A stretch of DNA of 64,000 bases from Aquilaria yunnanensis (lineage: Eukaryota; Streptophyta; Magnoliopsida; Malvales; Thymelaeaceae): the NCBI GenBank assembly GCA_039654915.1, contig CM077599.1, positions 65,090,501 through 65,154,500 of the forward strand. The letters run 5' to 3'. The notes beneath the pieces were generated by a model. That model was not told where the DNA came from and made no database searches. It saw nothing but the letters and a program-made list of their open reading frames with translations. A program made the position numbers and the translations under genes. Shown one piece after another: positions 43,561-57,260 of the stretch (positions are counted from its first letter, which is position 1; every line of letters starts with the position of its first letter).

Positions 43561-46330
43561 CCGGTCCAGGTAGACTATGAGAGCAGGTTTCACACTAGTT
43601 GTAATTGACTAATCAATTATATGCACACTTGTTAAAACTTTTATACCACTAGTTAATTAACCTAAGATGCAATTATGCATGAGTAAGTTGCTTTGACTTC
43701 AATAAGTTAAAACCAACAAAATATAAAACATAGCCTAGGAATTTTCATAAAATCCAAGTGTCAAGTTGTCAAAGCATACAAAACCCATCACAAGTCATTA
43801 TAAGTTTATCTAAACATAATTAATTGTGTGTAAGCATCAATATAAAAAGGGACTATGCTCAACATTCAAAGGCAATTCTAAAGTTTGCCACTCCATCCAT
43901 TCACATTAGAGGCTACTAGGGTACATGAAAAACACCAAGGCTAAGCACTTCTAAGATCCATCCAACTAGCCCTCACTTTAGATACAACTCTCAACGGTAA
44001 GCCCAAAAGTCCTCTATGTGCTTTGCTAGCTTCTATGGCCAAGATGACTATAGTTAGTATAATAACTTAACCAATAGGTAAACAATAATACTAGAATCCT
44101 ACGGATTCAGTTAACATTATACCTATAACAAAAGACAACCTCAACAACCCTTAGTGGTTATTTGAACAACGTCAAAATCCACACAACACAAAACTGAAGG
44201 AGTGAGAATATTTGATTCCTACTAAGGGATCCTTCAATCTTCATGAGAAATACTAAGGACAGCAAATATATATTCATATATAATCTACTGTGAACTTAAA
44301 ATAATGTGATGCTAAACTTATGTACATAACATTTCAATTCCTTGAAACTTGTCCTCTACCCAGTCTTCAACTACAAGGTAAGGCCTCGTCTACTAGCAAG
44401 TATTGTTCACTAGCCTAACTAGCAAGTTTTATCACTAGCTTTAATCTCCCCTTATGTTGTATAATGGCACTATGGTTGGACCAATAATACCTAGGTTTTG
44501 AAGAACCCAATTAGGTACACTAAGGTCCATGAATCGGGACCTTAAGCCTGACGGCTCGGCTACGTTCCCAATGGTGCTAAACATCAAACTTGAGCTATTG
44601 GTGAACTACGGTGGTTATCTAATCTAGGTTCCTTGTATATAGCATTTGTAGGCACAAAACCTCAAAAAAACTCCTAGGTCATGAGTGAGTTTCAAAAGCC
44701 CAAGAGTATCATCGGGCTACCTCAACCCTTAGGTACCCTAAGCACCCCCTTAGCCCTCCCTCAAAACCTCCCAACAAAAACTCATAATGTTGGTGGTTTG
44801 GCCAATGGCACTATAGTGCCCCCCCTTGGCACCACGGCACAATAAGTAAAACCGGTCTATTTTTGGAAGAAGGTGTTAGGCTCCCATGCGCTACACCCAC
44901 AAAATGGTGCTTTAAGAGCCTTGGGAGGCCTCATAGGCCTACCATATTGGCTTGGGACACCTTCCTTCTCTACACACTTGCAAAACAACTTGCATAGACC
45001 ATAATGCACCATCTCATTCATGCTCATGATGCCTCATAACATCATACTAAGCACAAATTCAACCCTAGTCCATTATGAACATACTTGCCCCTAAATCAAT
45101 GCCATTAACACTTTCACTTGTTTTGAACAAGCAATCACAATCGAATAGAATCAGTTAGGCAAGAAACCTTAAATCCCTTACCTTAATTATAAGAATCAAG
45201 CAAGAATCAAACAACCATTTCTCAAGAACAAGTTTCACTGGGTTTCCTATGTTTTAAGACAAATGTAAGGTATATGGCACCAAATTAACTCAAAACAATC
45301 AAAACCCAAGTTTCCAAAGGCCAAAGAAATAAGAAACCATCAGGAAATTCAAGTTACCTCATGCATAACTCAAGACCCAAGCTTGGAAAATGTGACCAAG
45401 CCTCAAAAGGCACCAAAGAAGTTTAAAACAAACTACCCAATACTTAAACACCCTTGGAGCCTTCAATTTTCTCCAGGAAGCCAAGAATTTGAAGAAGATT
45501 TGGCAAGAAATTAAAGAGACCTAGGAGAGTTATAGGTGTAGCTTGGAAAAATGAGTGAATATTGCCATCTAATCCACTTTAAAGACAAGTTTAAAGCCCT
45601 ACAAAAGTTTCCACCCTAAACTCTTGTAATTTTGACAAAAAGAACCTTTCCCAAAACTGCAACTCTTGCTAAAATATCCAACACTCAATGACAATTTGAT
45701 ACAAACATGGGTTTAAGTTTCAAAACACTTTTTTATCACTTCAGACTTGTCTAGACACTTTCGAATGTAAGATTTGTTGGGTTTCGATAACCAAACAATG
45801 CGATTGAATTAACGAAAACTCTCTAGGATCCAAGTGAAATTTGGTAAATTGGGTATTCAACATTTTTCATACCTAATAGGTAGAGATCTTTCACCTAACT
45901 GTTAAGACGAATCACAAAACTTGAACAGTTGACATGTTTAACCTCTCTACAGTATCCACACGAACCATTCAGATCATCATTCCTCCTCTAGGTTTCGGCA
46001 AGAGCGTTTTTCTTGTGCTCACAATGCTAGCTCACATCCTCTAAGGAAAAATAAGAGGGAAGTGCGGCTGGAAATTTTATAAACCTTTCCGAATATCGTC
46101 CTAGGGAGGTTCACTATGAAACACAACACTATATGACACATATATAGTGATGCAAAACTCCCAAGCCAAATAAGTTTCATAACCTTTATCCAATTAGGTC
46201 TAATTTCGGGCTTAGCAATGGCTCGACTTTTGGGCCAATATTTAATTCAAAATTATCATGAAACCAAAATGAAACCGTTTGACCAAGGCACTCAAATAAT
46301 CCAATTGGCTCTAAATGTGCGACCCTTTAA
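43551..46330. other. Unclassified noncoding sequence, possibly an LTR
   Basis: 2.8 kb without a convincing ORF. It begins TGTGATGGCCC and has the texture of a large gypsy-type LTR, but I could not fix a right end or a duplication. No gene seen. Confidence 0.35.
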
Positions 46331-46389
46331 GCTGCTATCATGTTGGCAATGATCATAAATCACATTTAGATTGTAAATCATACTTACAA

Positions 46390-47218
46390 TCATAAAGAAT
46401 TAGCAGTGTCTAACAACACATTGTTGCTACCTAAGTGACAAGATAGTCAGTGATTCCACCAAACTTCTATGATCATTATTCGTATATGTCATCATCCTTT
46501 TGTCCAAGATATAAAAAAAAAGCGTTGGACATGGAACTTGTCATCCTTATATCATTATATCTATGATTTCTTGATTTTCGAGTATATTGACTTAAACTGA
46601 TGACATTAATATCTTATATCAACTCATCCGAGCATGGTCATGCATTTCCTTAGTCTTACTCAATCATGGTGCCCAAAGATATCACTCCTATTATATAGGA
46701 GGGACAAATCCCATCTTGATCATACAAATCCCTCTACTCGATATGTGACACATCCAATGACCATCTTCATGTTCACTCGATTATGAGCAACAAGGAGAAG
46801 TATCAAAGTATATGACTTACATGTAAAGAACTTTGATAACCCCAGGTCAAAGAACTACATATACCATGATCAATATGAGAGTCACTTATGACACTCATAT
46901 AATGATCCATGTAGCGTTCCTAAGGCGGGTCGATCCAGTACACAAGTTTTCCAACTTGTACCATTATGTACACTACATATCTTATATTAGTCTCTACATA
47001 TGCTAGTCTTTATATTTTATTGTAGCCCATTCCATAATAATACTTGACCAGAGACATCTAAGAATACTATTTTCTAGTGTTATAATTACGTTTAATTATG
47101 TTACATAGAAACCCTAAACAATAAACACAATTATTAAAATAATGCCTCAATAAAATATTATGAATCAATGTGTAAAATATAATCTTCTCATGATTGGTTT
47201 TTTGACACAGCACTAACA
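46390..47218 (-). repeat. Copia 3' LTR (minus strand)
   Basis: On the minus strand the LTR starts TGTTAGTGCTGTG at 47218, directly after a purine-rich GTGAGAGTT tract. It shares many phrases with the plus-strand copies at 60067 and 63247 (AATCATGAGA, TATTTTATTGA, GGATCATTATATGAGTGTCA, ATGATCATGGTATATGTAGT). Its distal end near 46390 is approximate. Confidence 0.8.
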
Positions 47219-48710
47219 AACTCTCACTTGCACTAAAGCCAGTCATCTATGTATCTAATACCAATAGATCTAGAATAATTATCATGCTTCTTCTGTGTAA
47301 GGGGTTTTGTTAGTGGGTCAACAACATTCCTATCATTGAGGTCTAGCATATCTTCACATCATCCCTTTCAATGATCTTTTTAATGAGATGATACCATCAA
47401 AGTATGTGTTTAGATCATTGGTAAGATCTTGGTTTCTTAGCATGTGTGATTGCTCCATTGTTGTCATAATAGAGCTCTATCAAGTCGGCAATACTTGAAA
47501 CCACTCCAAGTTCTGTGACGAACCTCTTGATCCAAACTACCTCATTTGCAGCATTAGAGGCAACAATATACTTAACTTATGTTGTAGAGCCAAGTACTAT
47601 CTCTTGCTTTGAACTCTTCTAGCTAACAACACCATCACCAAAGCAAAACACATAACCAAATTGTGATTTAAAATCACCCTTATCAGTTTGGAAGTTGGCA
47701 TCAGTTTAAACCCTTACAACGAGCTCGTTCACACCTCCACAGACCAAAAAAACATCCTTAGTCCTTCTCAAGTACTTAAAAATGTTCTAACAATTGTCCA
47801 GTGACCTTCACCAGGGTTTGATTAGTATCTTCTCATCATGCTCAAGACATACGAGACATCGAGATGAGTACATATCATGACATACATGGTAGATCCAATT
47901 GCTGAGGCATATGAAATCTTACTCATGAGTTCTCTCTCCTTGGGTATACTAGGACACTAAGATCTTGATAGAGTTACAGCATGTGACATAGGCAATAATC
48001 CTTTTTTGGATTCTTGCATGGTAAACCTCTTTAGCACATTGTCAATGTATGTACTTTGACTTAAGCCGAGTAGTTTTCGTGATCTATCACTATAGATCCT
48101 AATTCCTAACACATAGGCCTCTCCACCTAAGTCCTTTCTGGAGAAACATTTCTCTAACCAAGTCTTAACAGACCATAGCTCAGGAATATCATTCCTAATG
48201 AGTAGTATGTCATCTACATACAACACCAATAAGACAATCGTGCTCCCACTAACCTTCTTATAGACGCAAGGTTCATCTTCATTTTTTATGAAGCCAAACT
48301 CTTTGACTACTTCATTAAAATGAAGATTCCGGCTCTGATAAGCTTACTTTAGTCCATAAATGGACCTTTGAAACTTGCACACTTTATTGGCATTCTCTAG
48401 AGTGACAAAACCTTCAGGTTATGTCATGTACACATCCTCAAATAGTTTTCCATTAAGGAAGACAATTTTGACATCCATTTGCCATATTTTATAATCATAG
48501 TGTACAATAATAGCTAATAAAATTCAGATGGATTTAAGCATGCCAACCAGTGAAAAAGTTTCATCATAGTCAATACCATGAATTTGCTAGAAACCTTTTG
48601 CAACCAATCCTCTCTTAAAGGTAATCATATTACCATTCATATTGGTCTTCTTGTTGAAGACCCATTTGCACCCTATGGGTTTTACTGTTTCAGGTGGATC
48701 AACCATTTAT
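47219..48710 (-). pseudogene. Copia retrotransposon pol remnant (RT and RNase H)
   Basis: The minus-strand frame 48229-47957 contains the reverse-transcriptase motif LYVDDILLI, then WLEKCFSRKDLG and LGLSQSTYIDNVLKRF, typical of Ty1/Copia RT. Downstream frames give SYASAIGSTMYVM and other RNase H-region pieces with stops. The 5' part (gag, integrase) is missing: similarity ends near 48710. The 3' end runs into the LTR at 47218. Confidence 0.85.
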
Positions 48711-48753
48711 TAGTAAACGTTTACAATAATATTTAACTTAGAACTATTAATTA

Positions 48754-48883
48754 CTCATTTCATTCCAAAATACTTGACTATAAAAATGGTGAACTGTCGT
48801 GAATAGTATCATTATTCACCATTTTTCATTTTTGCAAATCTGCATTAACAAATCAAATATCCATGTAATTAGGAATGAGGGAG
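48754..48883. mobile_element. Stowaway-like MITE (130 bp)
   Basis: Ends CTCATTTCATTCC and GGAATGAGGGAG form imperfect terminal inverted repeats. Flanking TA dinucleotides lie at 48752-48753 and 48884-48885. CTCCCT-type ends with a TA duplication mark Stowaway (Tc1/mariner-type) MITEs. Confidence 0.8.
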
Positions 48884-49199
48884 TATTACCTATCCTTCAT
48901 GTATTGTTAAATAGTCATGTGGGTAAATGGCATCCATTGTCCCTAAACTAATACCCATATTGCTTAATTGTCCTGCAACTACAAATTATTACATCTGTCA
49001 TTCTCTAACTATGGAAATTGTTGAAATAATGTCTTATCATTATACCTGGTCACTAAGAAGTGATGGAAAAGGCATTTGGTGGGGTGAATGCACAGTTAGC
49101 TCTAAAACCTAGTAAATCTTTCTACTTGAGTCCTAAAACTTTTTCATTTTCTAGTTGACTCCTAAAAGTATGAAAATGTGTATACTATTTAACTTGGTA

Positions 49200-50433
49200 A
49201 TCTTATTTGAGTCTTAAAAAATAAGGTAAACAACACCCGTTGTCTATGAATTAAGACCCATGTTTCGAATTCATCCCGAAACTACAAAACGTTACACCAT
49301 TTATCCTTTAACTAAGAAAATGTTACACCAATCATCCTACTGTTAATTGCAACTGTTAAAATGGACAGAAAAAAACATAAAAGGTTTCAACCTCTAAAAA
49401 CCTTCCATTTGTCATAAAAACCTCAAAACTTTTGTATCGTGCAATAAAACCACCATATCATCATGACCTTCACCTATGCTCCTCTGCTCCTCATGACCTT
49501 CACCTCTTCTATGGCCGGTGCTAATCTGCCACCCTTGCGTCCCCATCCCACTGTTGACATATCATGTCGCAGCCACTACTGATGATTAATCGATAGACAA
49601 AGGGGAACAAAAGGCTGAGACCCTTAAGGCCATAATGCGGCCTTGTTCTTCATTGATCATTGTCCTTCATCGTTGTCTTCTGTCGCCATCTCGTTGCCAT
49701 GAAATTAAATACTATGCCATACCGCTTATCATAGGTAAGCAATCCGCGGCACAAATGTTTTTACATTTTGTTATTTTTTTGCATGAAATGCTCTACGGTA
49801 TTTTCTAGTATTCTACATATTGGTAACTTTTATGTATATTTTATCTAAAAACCACGGTATACCAAAAATACCGTAAGATACGTATCACGGTATTTTATTT
49901 TTTGTGGACATATGCGAGATATTTTTTTTATCATTTTAAATCAAGATATCATACATAAATATATAAAATAGTTAAATATAATTAATACATATATTTTAAC
50001 ATAAATATTTAGTTTTATTTTTTGGTTACTTTTTCTTTTACTTTTGATTTTTTTTTGGGTTTTAGAAAATGTATTTTTATTATAAATTTTTTTTTTCTCT
50101 TGTATCAATAAATTAGTTTTTTTGCTGAGTAATATTTATTTTGCTCTATATATAATATTTTTGTAAGTTTTTTTGTTTAACAAAACATCTTCTATTGTAT
50201 ATATTTTATTTATATTTGACAAATTATGATAAGAAAAATTAGAAATTTTTTTCTTTTTTTGAGGTTCTTTCTTTTTCCTTTTGCTTATTTTTCATCACTG
50301 CCTTATCTTTCCCACTATTTTTTCATTTATTTTTTTTATTTTTTAAATTTTCTATTTCATTTGATTTTTTAATTATTTTTCTACATTCCTTTTGCGGATG
50401 TTTTAGGACAAGATAGAAAGTCTTGACATATAA
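49200..50433. other. MULE interior, noncoding
   Basis: T-rich filler with no recognised gene. A GC-richer part at about 49440-49750 is not recognisable as a gene fragment. Confidence 0.4.
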
Positions 50434-50442
50434 ATAAAGATA

Positions 50443-51949
50443 GGGTAAGGTCCACGGTTGGTACCCTAACTTATTTTCATGTTCTAAACAGGTACCTGAG
50501 CTTTAAGTTTATCCTACCGAAAACCATAATCTCATATTGCATGTCCTAATTTGGTACTTTCTGTCAATTTCACCATCAAATTAGATGGAAAATGCTGACA
50601 TGACATTAAATAATATTAAAATAAATTTAAATTAACAACTTCAGTCCTAAAACTTTCCTAATCACTATTTCTAAACCTTAATTTTCTAAATTTAACTTTT
50701 AAACCTTCCTAATCGGTATCTCCATGACCCAAACTAGAATCCCCCAACATAGCTTCCTCTCTTTTCTTATCTCTTTCACCCACAGCCCAGCAGGAATCCT
50801 AGGCTTCATCAAGTTATTATCCATTTTCATATTCTCCAAATTGTACATCACATCTCTAATTCTCATTCATCTCCTCTAGAAATACTTCTCCAGGAATTGG
50901 GATATACCAGAATTCTAATTGGAGGTTCAATTGCTAATGAAATCACTAGAGTTTCCATCAGATAGTTGAAATCTCAAAGCCAAATCATGGATTTTCTTGA
51001 GAACTACTCATTTGACAAGGAATCTAAATTGGTGCTACAGACTCAATTCAAGGCTTCAAAATATCACAACATTGGGACCTAAAGAGATGGAATGTTGATG
51101 GCTTTCCAAACACAGCAGAGGGGTCTAGCTAAGGGCGGAGCTATGTATAAGTGAGTGGTGGCAGATGCCACCACTGAATTTTGGGAAAATTATGTAAATT
51201 GTATATAACCTTTTAGAAAATATTCATTATGACCTCAGAAAATTTTTAGTATTGACCTCACTCATTATAAAATGTATGAAAATAGTTTTAATTGCCCTCA
51301 TTAAGATAATTTTTGGCTCCGCCCTTGAGTCCAACCAATGGATGAAGTGACAAAGGAGTGTGTTATCACTACAACCAAATCAACTAAGGGAAGGGCAAGA
51401 GACGACAACCAAATGCTCCACGATAAAGGCATTGTGCTTGCTCCTAAAGGTACCAGGAACGGGCATGAAGAAACCAGAGAGTAGGAGGTTTAAGCTTATT
51501 TGGAGATTTTCTGTTTCTCTCAAATTTTCTTCAATCAGTGACCCATACTTTTTGGATCCTGAATATGGAAGAAATTAGAATCAGTTCAAAAATGTTTGCC
51601 GATCTGGAAAATGAGATCAAAGCCTTTGGGTAAAATTTTCTGTGCCTGATTTGTGGTTTTAGTTCTTTACTCCAAAATCACTAAAGCCTAGCCATCTTCA
51701 TATTATATTTTGCACTTAGAAGTAGTATTTTAAAAATTTTGAAGACCAAAATTGTTATTTTAAATTTACTTTAATATTATTTAATTTCATGCCAGCTTTT
51801 TTCATCTAATTTAATGATGAAATCAATAGAAAGTACTCAATTGAAAAGCACAATATGAAATTAGGTAGTTCAATATGACAAATTTACAGGTTATGTACCC
51901 TATTTAGGACATGAAAATAAGCTAGAGTACCTATTTTGGACTTTACTGA
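50443..51949. mobile_element. Second MULE-like element, nested
   Basis: The first 250 bp (GGGTAAGGTCC..., CTTATTTTCATGT, CATATTG, TTAGATG, AAATAATATTAAA) match the minus strand of the last 250 bp. The 9-bp duplication ATAAAGATA (50434-50442 and 51950-51958) is perfect. The interior (about 50690-51680) contains non-TIR sequence of unknown origin, possibly captured host DNA, and the small element at 51131-51326. Confidence 0.85.
51131..51326. mobile_element. Small TIR element (196 bp)
   Basis: Ends AAGGGCGGAGC and GCTCCGCCCTT are perfect inverted repeats. No target-site duplication was identified with confidence. Confidence 0.6.
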
Positions 51950-52535
51950 ATAAAGATATAAGCATGTAATGCTTGTTTGAACAAATAAAGTGACACATGG
52001 GACCTTTTGCGGCTTCTATACTTCCTAAGTGTGTCGTACTATGTATATAGAGAGGGAGAGGCCAGTGGGTCAATTTGTTTTTTATATTAATGCTGGTCAT
52101 TTGCACTTGATATTGTTATTTTGCATGTTGAAAGTTGTAAATTTTATACCAACAGATAAAAATAAAAGGTTGTTTAGTGTAGTTGGAAAAATCAACATAA
52201 TTACATTTTGATAAGGATTAGGATTCATGTTTTTTTTTTCAAGAAAAAAACACTTCTGGACTACTATTAGCTAATCATGTGTCTATGATTTGTTCTTCTT
52301 TCAACAAAAATGTGCAAATATAGAAAGCTTATTACCTTGTTATTTTGCTTCCTCAAACTTAAGATGCTTGGCTAATCAAGTCAATAAAAATACAGAAATT
52401 CAAATAGGGGCTTGAAGAAGTGAAATAAAGTATTATTTAAACAGGTCGTGTTATTGTCAAAATAGTACAATTTAGGTTTCAATAAAAAAGTATAAGATTA
52501 TCATACATTTTACCCTAAACAGTTTCATTCATAAT

Positions 52536-53420
52536 TAGGGGTGATCACTATATGATTAAAATAGAAAAAAATGAAAAACTGAAATAGTTCAAAATTTTGG
52601 TTCGGTTAATTCAATTTTTTAGTTTGGTTTTGGCTAAAACTGATTAGAAAAAATATCAATTTTAGTTTGGTTTTGGTTAAGAGTTTTAGTTATTTCAGCA
52701 ACAAAAAAAAATGAGACTTTTTCATGCCATATTTAATGTTTTGGTTGGTCAGTTGATAGGTTTAAAAGGAGTGGGGGTTGAGTGAAAAGGGAATAAATGA
52801 TTGATGGCTTCTATTGGGGTTTGGCCACCACAAGAAAAAAATACACTTGACTCTGCCCACCACTGGCCTCCATCCTCCAACTTCACCTTCCACTCGCCCT
52901 CTACTCACCTCCGCCCTTTGGCCTCTTTTTCAAACCAAACCTTCCCTGATGGCTATTGCCAAATACTTCCACCTCCAATCCAGCAACACTAATAACAATC
53001 CGACCTACAAGATCACCCTCATCACATGCACTATTGGCCAGGACGGCTCCTACTCGATTCAGAATTATAATCTTGCTTCCTTTTATGTTTAATCTAAGGG
53101 AGGATAAATTGAATTAATCACGAGTTTGCTCAATTGGGGGAGATAATCGCAAACCCTATAATGGTTCACCGTTTCTTGTCATATAGTTTTTTAGGCCACC
53201 TATATTTCTCTTCATTATAAGTGCATCACCAGGTTTAGGTGTGACTTTATTTTGTTTGTTTCAGTTTTAAACCAAATCGAGCCTAATATTTCAGTTTAGT
53301 TTCACTTTGATTTAGGGTGTTAATTTGGTTAATTCAACTTTTAATTATAAAAAATTAAGAATGAATAAACTAAAAAATTTGATTCAATTTAAGCCGAATA
53401 AACCAAAATGATCAATCCTA
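52536..53420. mobile_element. Non-autonomous hAT-type element inside the MULE
   Basis: Ends TAGGGGTGATCACT and (minus strand) TAGGATTGATCATT, with 8-bp flanks TTCATAAT (52528-52535) and TTCATAAC (53421-53428). Subterminal GGTTTTGG/CCAAAACC-like repeats are present. A central GC-richer stretch (about 52800-53070) has short open frames of unknown origin. Confidence 0.85.
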
Positions 53421-53429
53421 TTCATAACA

Positions 53430-53840
53430 TCAGAAGGGCTTGGAATCCTTCCATTCTCCAAGAACAACTTTATCATGTTATTTGAGAACCGATGCATTGT
53501 GGCCACCCTTTTTTGTTCAAACATCATCAATGTCGCTGCCTCCAAGTCACTTAGGTTCTAGAACACTATATTCTAAACCCTCTGTAACTCCTGGCCTCAA
53601 ATTTTTTGTTCATCTCTATCATTTGTTCGTATTTCAAATTCCCGGCATTGGCACATTGCTATAATTCTATCGAATACCTTTTGTAAATTAGCTTCTCTAA
53701 GATAAGCTTTCCTTTTTACGGAACAAATCTTGTCTAAAGAGTTTCCCCCTTTGACCAACTGAAGCTCTAGAGAGTCGTTAATGTAATCACCTTCCCTTTC
53801 CATGGATCGTCACTTAGTTCTGATACTATTGGCCTAGGAA
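53430..53840 (-). pseudogene. Possible retrotransposon leader and gag start
   Basis: The minus strand reads ATAGTATCAGAAC, close to the initiator-Met primer site, then GTGACGATCC and an ATG opening a 68-codon frame (53803-53597, MEREGDYIND). Leaders of this form are common in plant retrotransposons. The protein is not recognisable beyond that. Confidence 0.35.
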
Positions 53841-54146
53841 CCAAGCAGACATCCAAGGAAGAAGAAAATTGTATGCATGTTTTCATAGTTTTAGGACTGA
53901 ACTAGAAAATCATAAAATTTTATGAATCAAATAGAAACGTTTACCAAGTTTTAGGGCTGATTAAGTACTTTTCTCCCTACCAAATGCCTTTTCTGTCAGT
54001 TATTAATGACTAGGTATAATGACAGGACATTATTGTAATAATTTTCATAGTTAGAGGATGACCAACGTAACAATTAGTAGGACAAGAGGATTAAGCGACA
54101 TGAGTATTAGTTTAGGAACGATGTGTGTTATTTACCCATAGTCTTC

Positions 54147-57030
54147 TCAAGCATGATATAAGTTGTTGGTTTAGGAATAATATAGAGTAAGTTCAATTTT
54201 GACTGAACCTCATGGAATATGTAAATTTAATTTACTATGTAAGCATAGTTCATAACTAGCAAAGCATAGCCCACCCATACGTACCATAGGTTTATAAATT
54301 ATTGAAAACTGATAGCTTGAATAACACACTTCATCTCTATTTGGTATTAGCACTATCCTAGAAAGGTTTGACAAAGTTTAGCAATCTGGGCCTTATTATT
54401 TTAACAACCCATCAAGGGTCTGGGCTTCTATAATAGAAACAAATATTGGGCGTTTCTTTGTTGTCCTGGCAAACCGTGAGGTGGAATTGTTTATATCTAG
54501 GAAAACTCAAAGTTGATATGCTGGTGATAGTGACTCATTCGTCTCATACTTTTTGGTTTTAGATATGAGTGTAAAATATGTTTGTCGCTATTTGTAAATA
54601 TAAGTTTTACTGTCTTTGTTGCATTTCTAAGATAGATTGGATGGAAAACATTTTCCACCAACCAATGATAGATTTGGGAATTTTTTACTATAGAGCCCAG
54701 TAAAATTATGAATTTTCAATAAAATTAAATATCCAAATACAATGAAACATTTGTTTGATCATCTATAAAAAAGAAATAAAGTTTACAACTCACCTCAACA
54801 AGGCTTCATTTTTTGAAAGTATTTCATGATCCCATCATTACTAATGCAATCAAGTATGTCCATTCAATATAAGTAATCAAGCAATCATTTAACACTTATC
54901 GCTCATCTTATTTTGTAATTTGCTTTTTTATCAAGTTTATTGTGGGAATGGCTTGTCTGACGGTTGCTGTAATAACTGTAGAATCAATGCCAACTTAAAA
55001 AGTAAGGAAACATGTGATTAAATTATGTGCTTCTTGGTCTTTACCATTGTCCTTGGACATGAAGGCTTTTGACGGTTTTTGTCGCTTTGTCGCCGCTTTC
55101 CTTAGAGCTTGAATTGATTCAGCACATAAACATGTCTTTCGCTTTCCCCACTTCTACCAAATCTGAACTTGTACGTGATGCAACATTGCCATGCATTTTT
55201 TTTATATTCTTCACATTTCGCACTACGCTCTTTAAATCTGGCATTAAAATTGGGATTTAATCTTGTTTGGATTTGATTTCTCTTCAGAGCATTGTTGCTT
55301 AATCGGATTGAAGAGTTTGAGAGAGCCTTTTCATAGACAAATTTATGTTTTCTCTAGTAGTGTTTCTTGTCATTTTTTTTTTTGTATCTTTGGCTTAGGG
55401 GGGCTCTTTATAGGTGAAAATGTAGGATGGTTCCATTCAAGAAAACCCAATGTGATACTTGTCACTTAATTATCTTTTATATTTACCTAAAGAGAAAATT
55501 AATATGATAATTATCTCATCTTAATTAACCAGTTCTTTATCACTATTGCGTTTTTGCTTCCCATTTTAGGGTTTGAACCTTTTCAAATTTATTAGCCAAA
55601 AATTGGGTCCAAGTGGCATAATGAGTCTTAATTTAGGGCTTTTAGTTGTGTATTCCCAAACTCTAAAAATTAGGTTTCTTGAACTTGAAGTCTCCAAATT
55701 CAAAAAGCTTTTGGATTTTTAGACATCAATTTTAAAATGGGCTAAACTTTTTATTTTAGTTTAATTTATTTTTCACCAAATAAAATTTTGATTTCTACAA
55801 ATATCCTTTCAAGATTATTTATTTATACGCTACTGTGGTGTACTAAATAAAATAATCTTTTTTTTTGTTTTCCTCAAAAAATTTGTTGGAGTCTTATAAA
55901 TTTAAGAGGAGAATTTACTTGTCAACACGAGAAATATGCAATTTAGCTACTCCCATGAATTATTGCCTCAATTTGTGTGGGCAAGAATTTCATTTGAACT
56001 ATTTTCTCATTCAAGTAGCACTTGGCTTTTTCAACAAGTAGGAGTTGAATTGGAGTTGGTCTTTCATAATTGATATCAAACTTCTTCAATTATTTTAGCA
56101 GATGGACAAGTTCGTCCGAAAGGTTTTAGTTTCTATTTCAGGTCTATTTGCATGTGATTTTGTTTCTTTTTTCATTTTTTTTGTTTGTTTTAGAGTCATG
56201 ACTTGGCTATGTGTTTGCTACATGTCTTTCTATTCATGCGTCATTATTGTTTCTATTTTAAATCACGTGATGATGCTTTTCTTTGTCCTAACCATATGCA
56301 CATTGGAGTAGCTCCATTTTTATCCTACCCAATTTTTTTTGTCAAACTTAAATTTAATTGTTTCTTGCTCTTAGCTACTTGGAAATCATGCAATGACGAA
56401 GTAACAAACAAGTAATGGGGAAGCCATGTCCATTTTTTTTCGTTGCATAATTGTTGCTTAGGAAGCAACAAATTTGCAATGAAAAAGCAACAAAGCATTG
56501 GGCCATTGCTTCAATCATTGCATATTCAAATTTATTTTTCTTTGTTATGCCTTTGCCACAAAAGACCAACAAAATTTTTTGCAATGAAATTTTTTTGTTG
56601 CTTTACTTGGTTGTTTTTCTCTTTTTTGTATTGTAATGTTTGTTTCTTTTTTTTTTTTTAAAAGCTTGTTGCAGTTGTGCACTCTTGGAGCTTTTCTTGT
56701 TTGCATTTTTTAAGTTGACCGAAGTGTCTTGCAACATCAACAAACTCTAGTAACTGTCACTTTAGGAAGATATCACATGTAGTGACCACGTTACAATGCC
56801 TTTTATCTACCTCTACTATTTAATAGTGGAAAGAACTAACAAGTTTCTTCTTCTTCTTCTTCTTCTTCTTCTTCTTCTTCTTCTTCTTCTTCTTCTTCTC
56901 TCTCTCTCTCTCTCTCTCATTTTTTTTTGTTTAAACAAGACTTCTTGGTTTGCTTGAGTTCGTGACACTTGGGCACCATGGATAACCAAGGTTTAGGTGT
57001 CGATCATCTATGGACTTTGATTCTGGAATT
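54147..57030. other. Intergenic sequence, no gene recognised
   Basis: AT-rich, with short unconvincing frames. Contains a (TTC)n(TC)n microsatellite at about 56846-56917. Confidence 0.45.
56846..56917. repeat. (TTC)n(TC)n compound microsatellite
   Basis: An uninterrupted run of TTC trinucleotides followed by TC dinucleotides, about 70 bp in total. Confidence 0.9.
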
Positions 57031-57039
57031 TTTTTTTTA

Positions 57040-57260
57040 TTGCATTACCTCCTTCCTATGCATATATTCATGATGTTTTCCATGTGAGTTTACTGGAGAA
57101 GCATGTACTTGATCAAAGGCATGTTATTTCTTATGAGTTCGTTACTGTGGAGCTAGACTTGTCTTATGTATAGACAAGCCAAAAAACTCAGAACGAGCTG
57201 GATACCTATGTTGAAGGTGTGTTTATCTAATCATTCAAAGGAGGAAGCTACATGGGAAAC
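57040..57260 (+). pseudogene. Gypsy (chromovirus-like) integrase C-terminal relic
   Basis: The plus frame gives IHDVFHVSLLEKHVLDQRHV and, further on with stops and frameshifts, a KGGSYMGN region. This resembles the conserved VFHVS-L-KYV-D-SHV...WEEATWE tail of Ty3 integrases. The rest of the polyprotein is not visible upstream. Confidence 0.7.

Larger units (their letters stand above)
48920..54137. mobile_element. MULE-like element with about 265-bp inverted repeats
   Basis: 48920-49185 matches the minus strand of 53873-54137 along its length (TGGGTAAAT, CCTAAACTAATAC, GCTTAAT, CATTCTCTAACTATG, AAAAGGCATTTGGT and so on). Flanking 9-mers ATAGTCATG (48911-48919) and ATAGTCTTC (54138-54146) agree at 7 of 9. 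Very long TIRs plus a 9-bp duplication are the MULE signature. No MURA-like transposase is seen, so it is non-autonomous. It contains a second MULE-like element and a hAT-type element. Confidence 0.8.
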
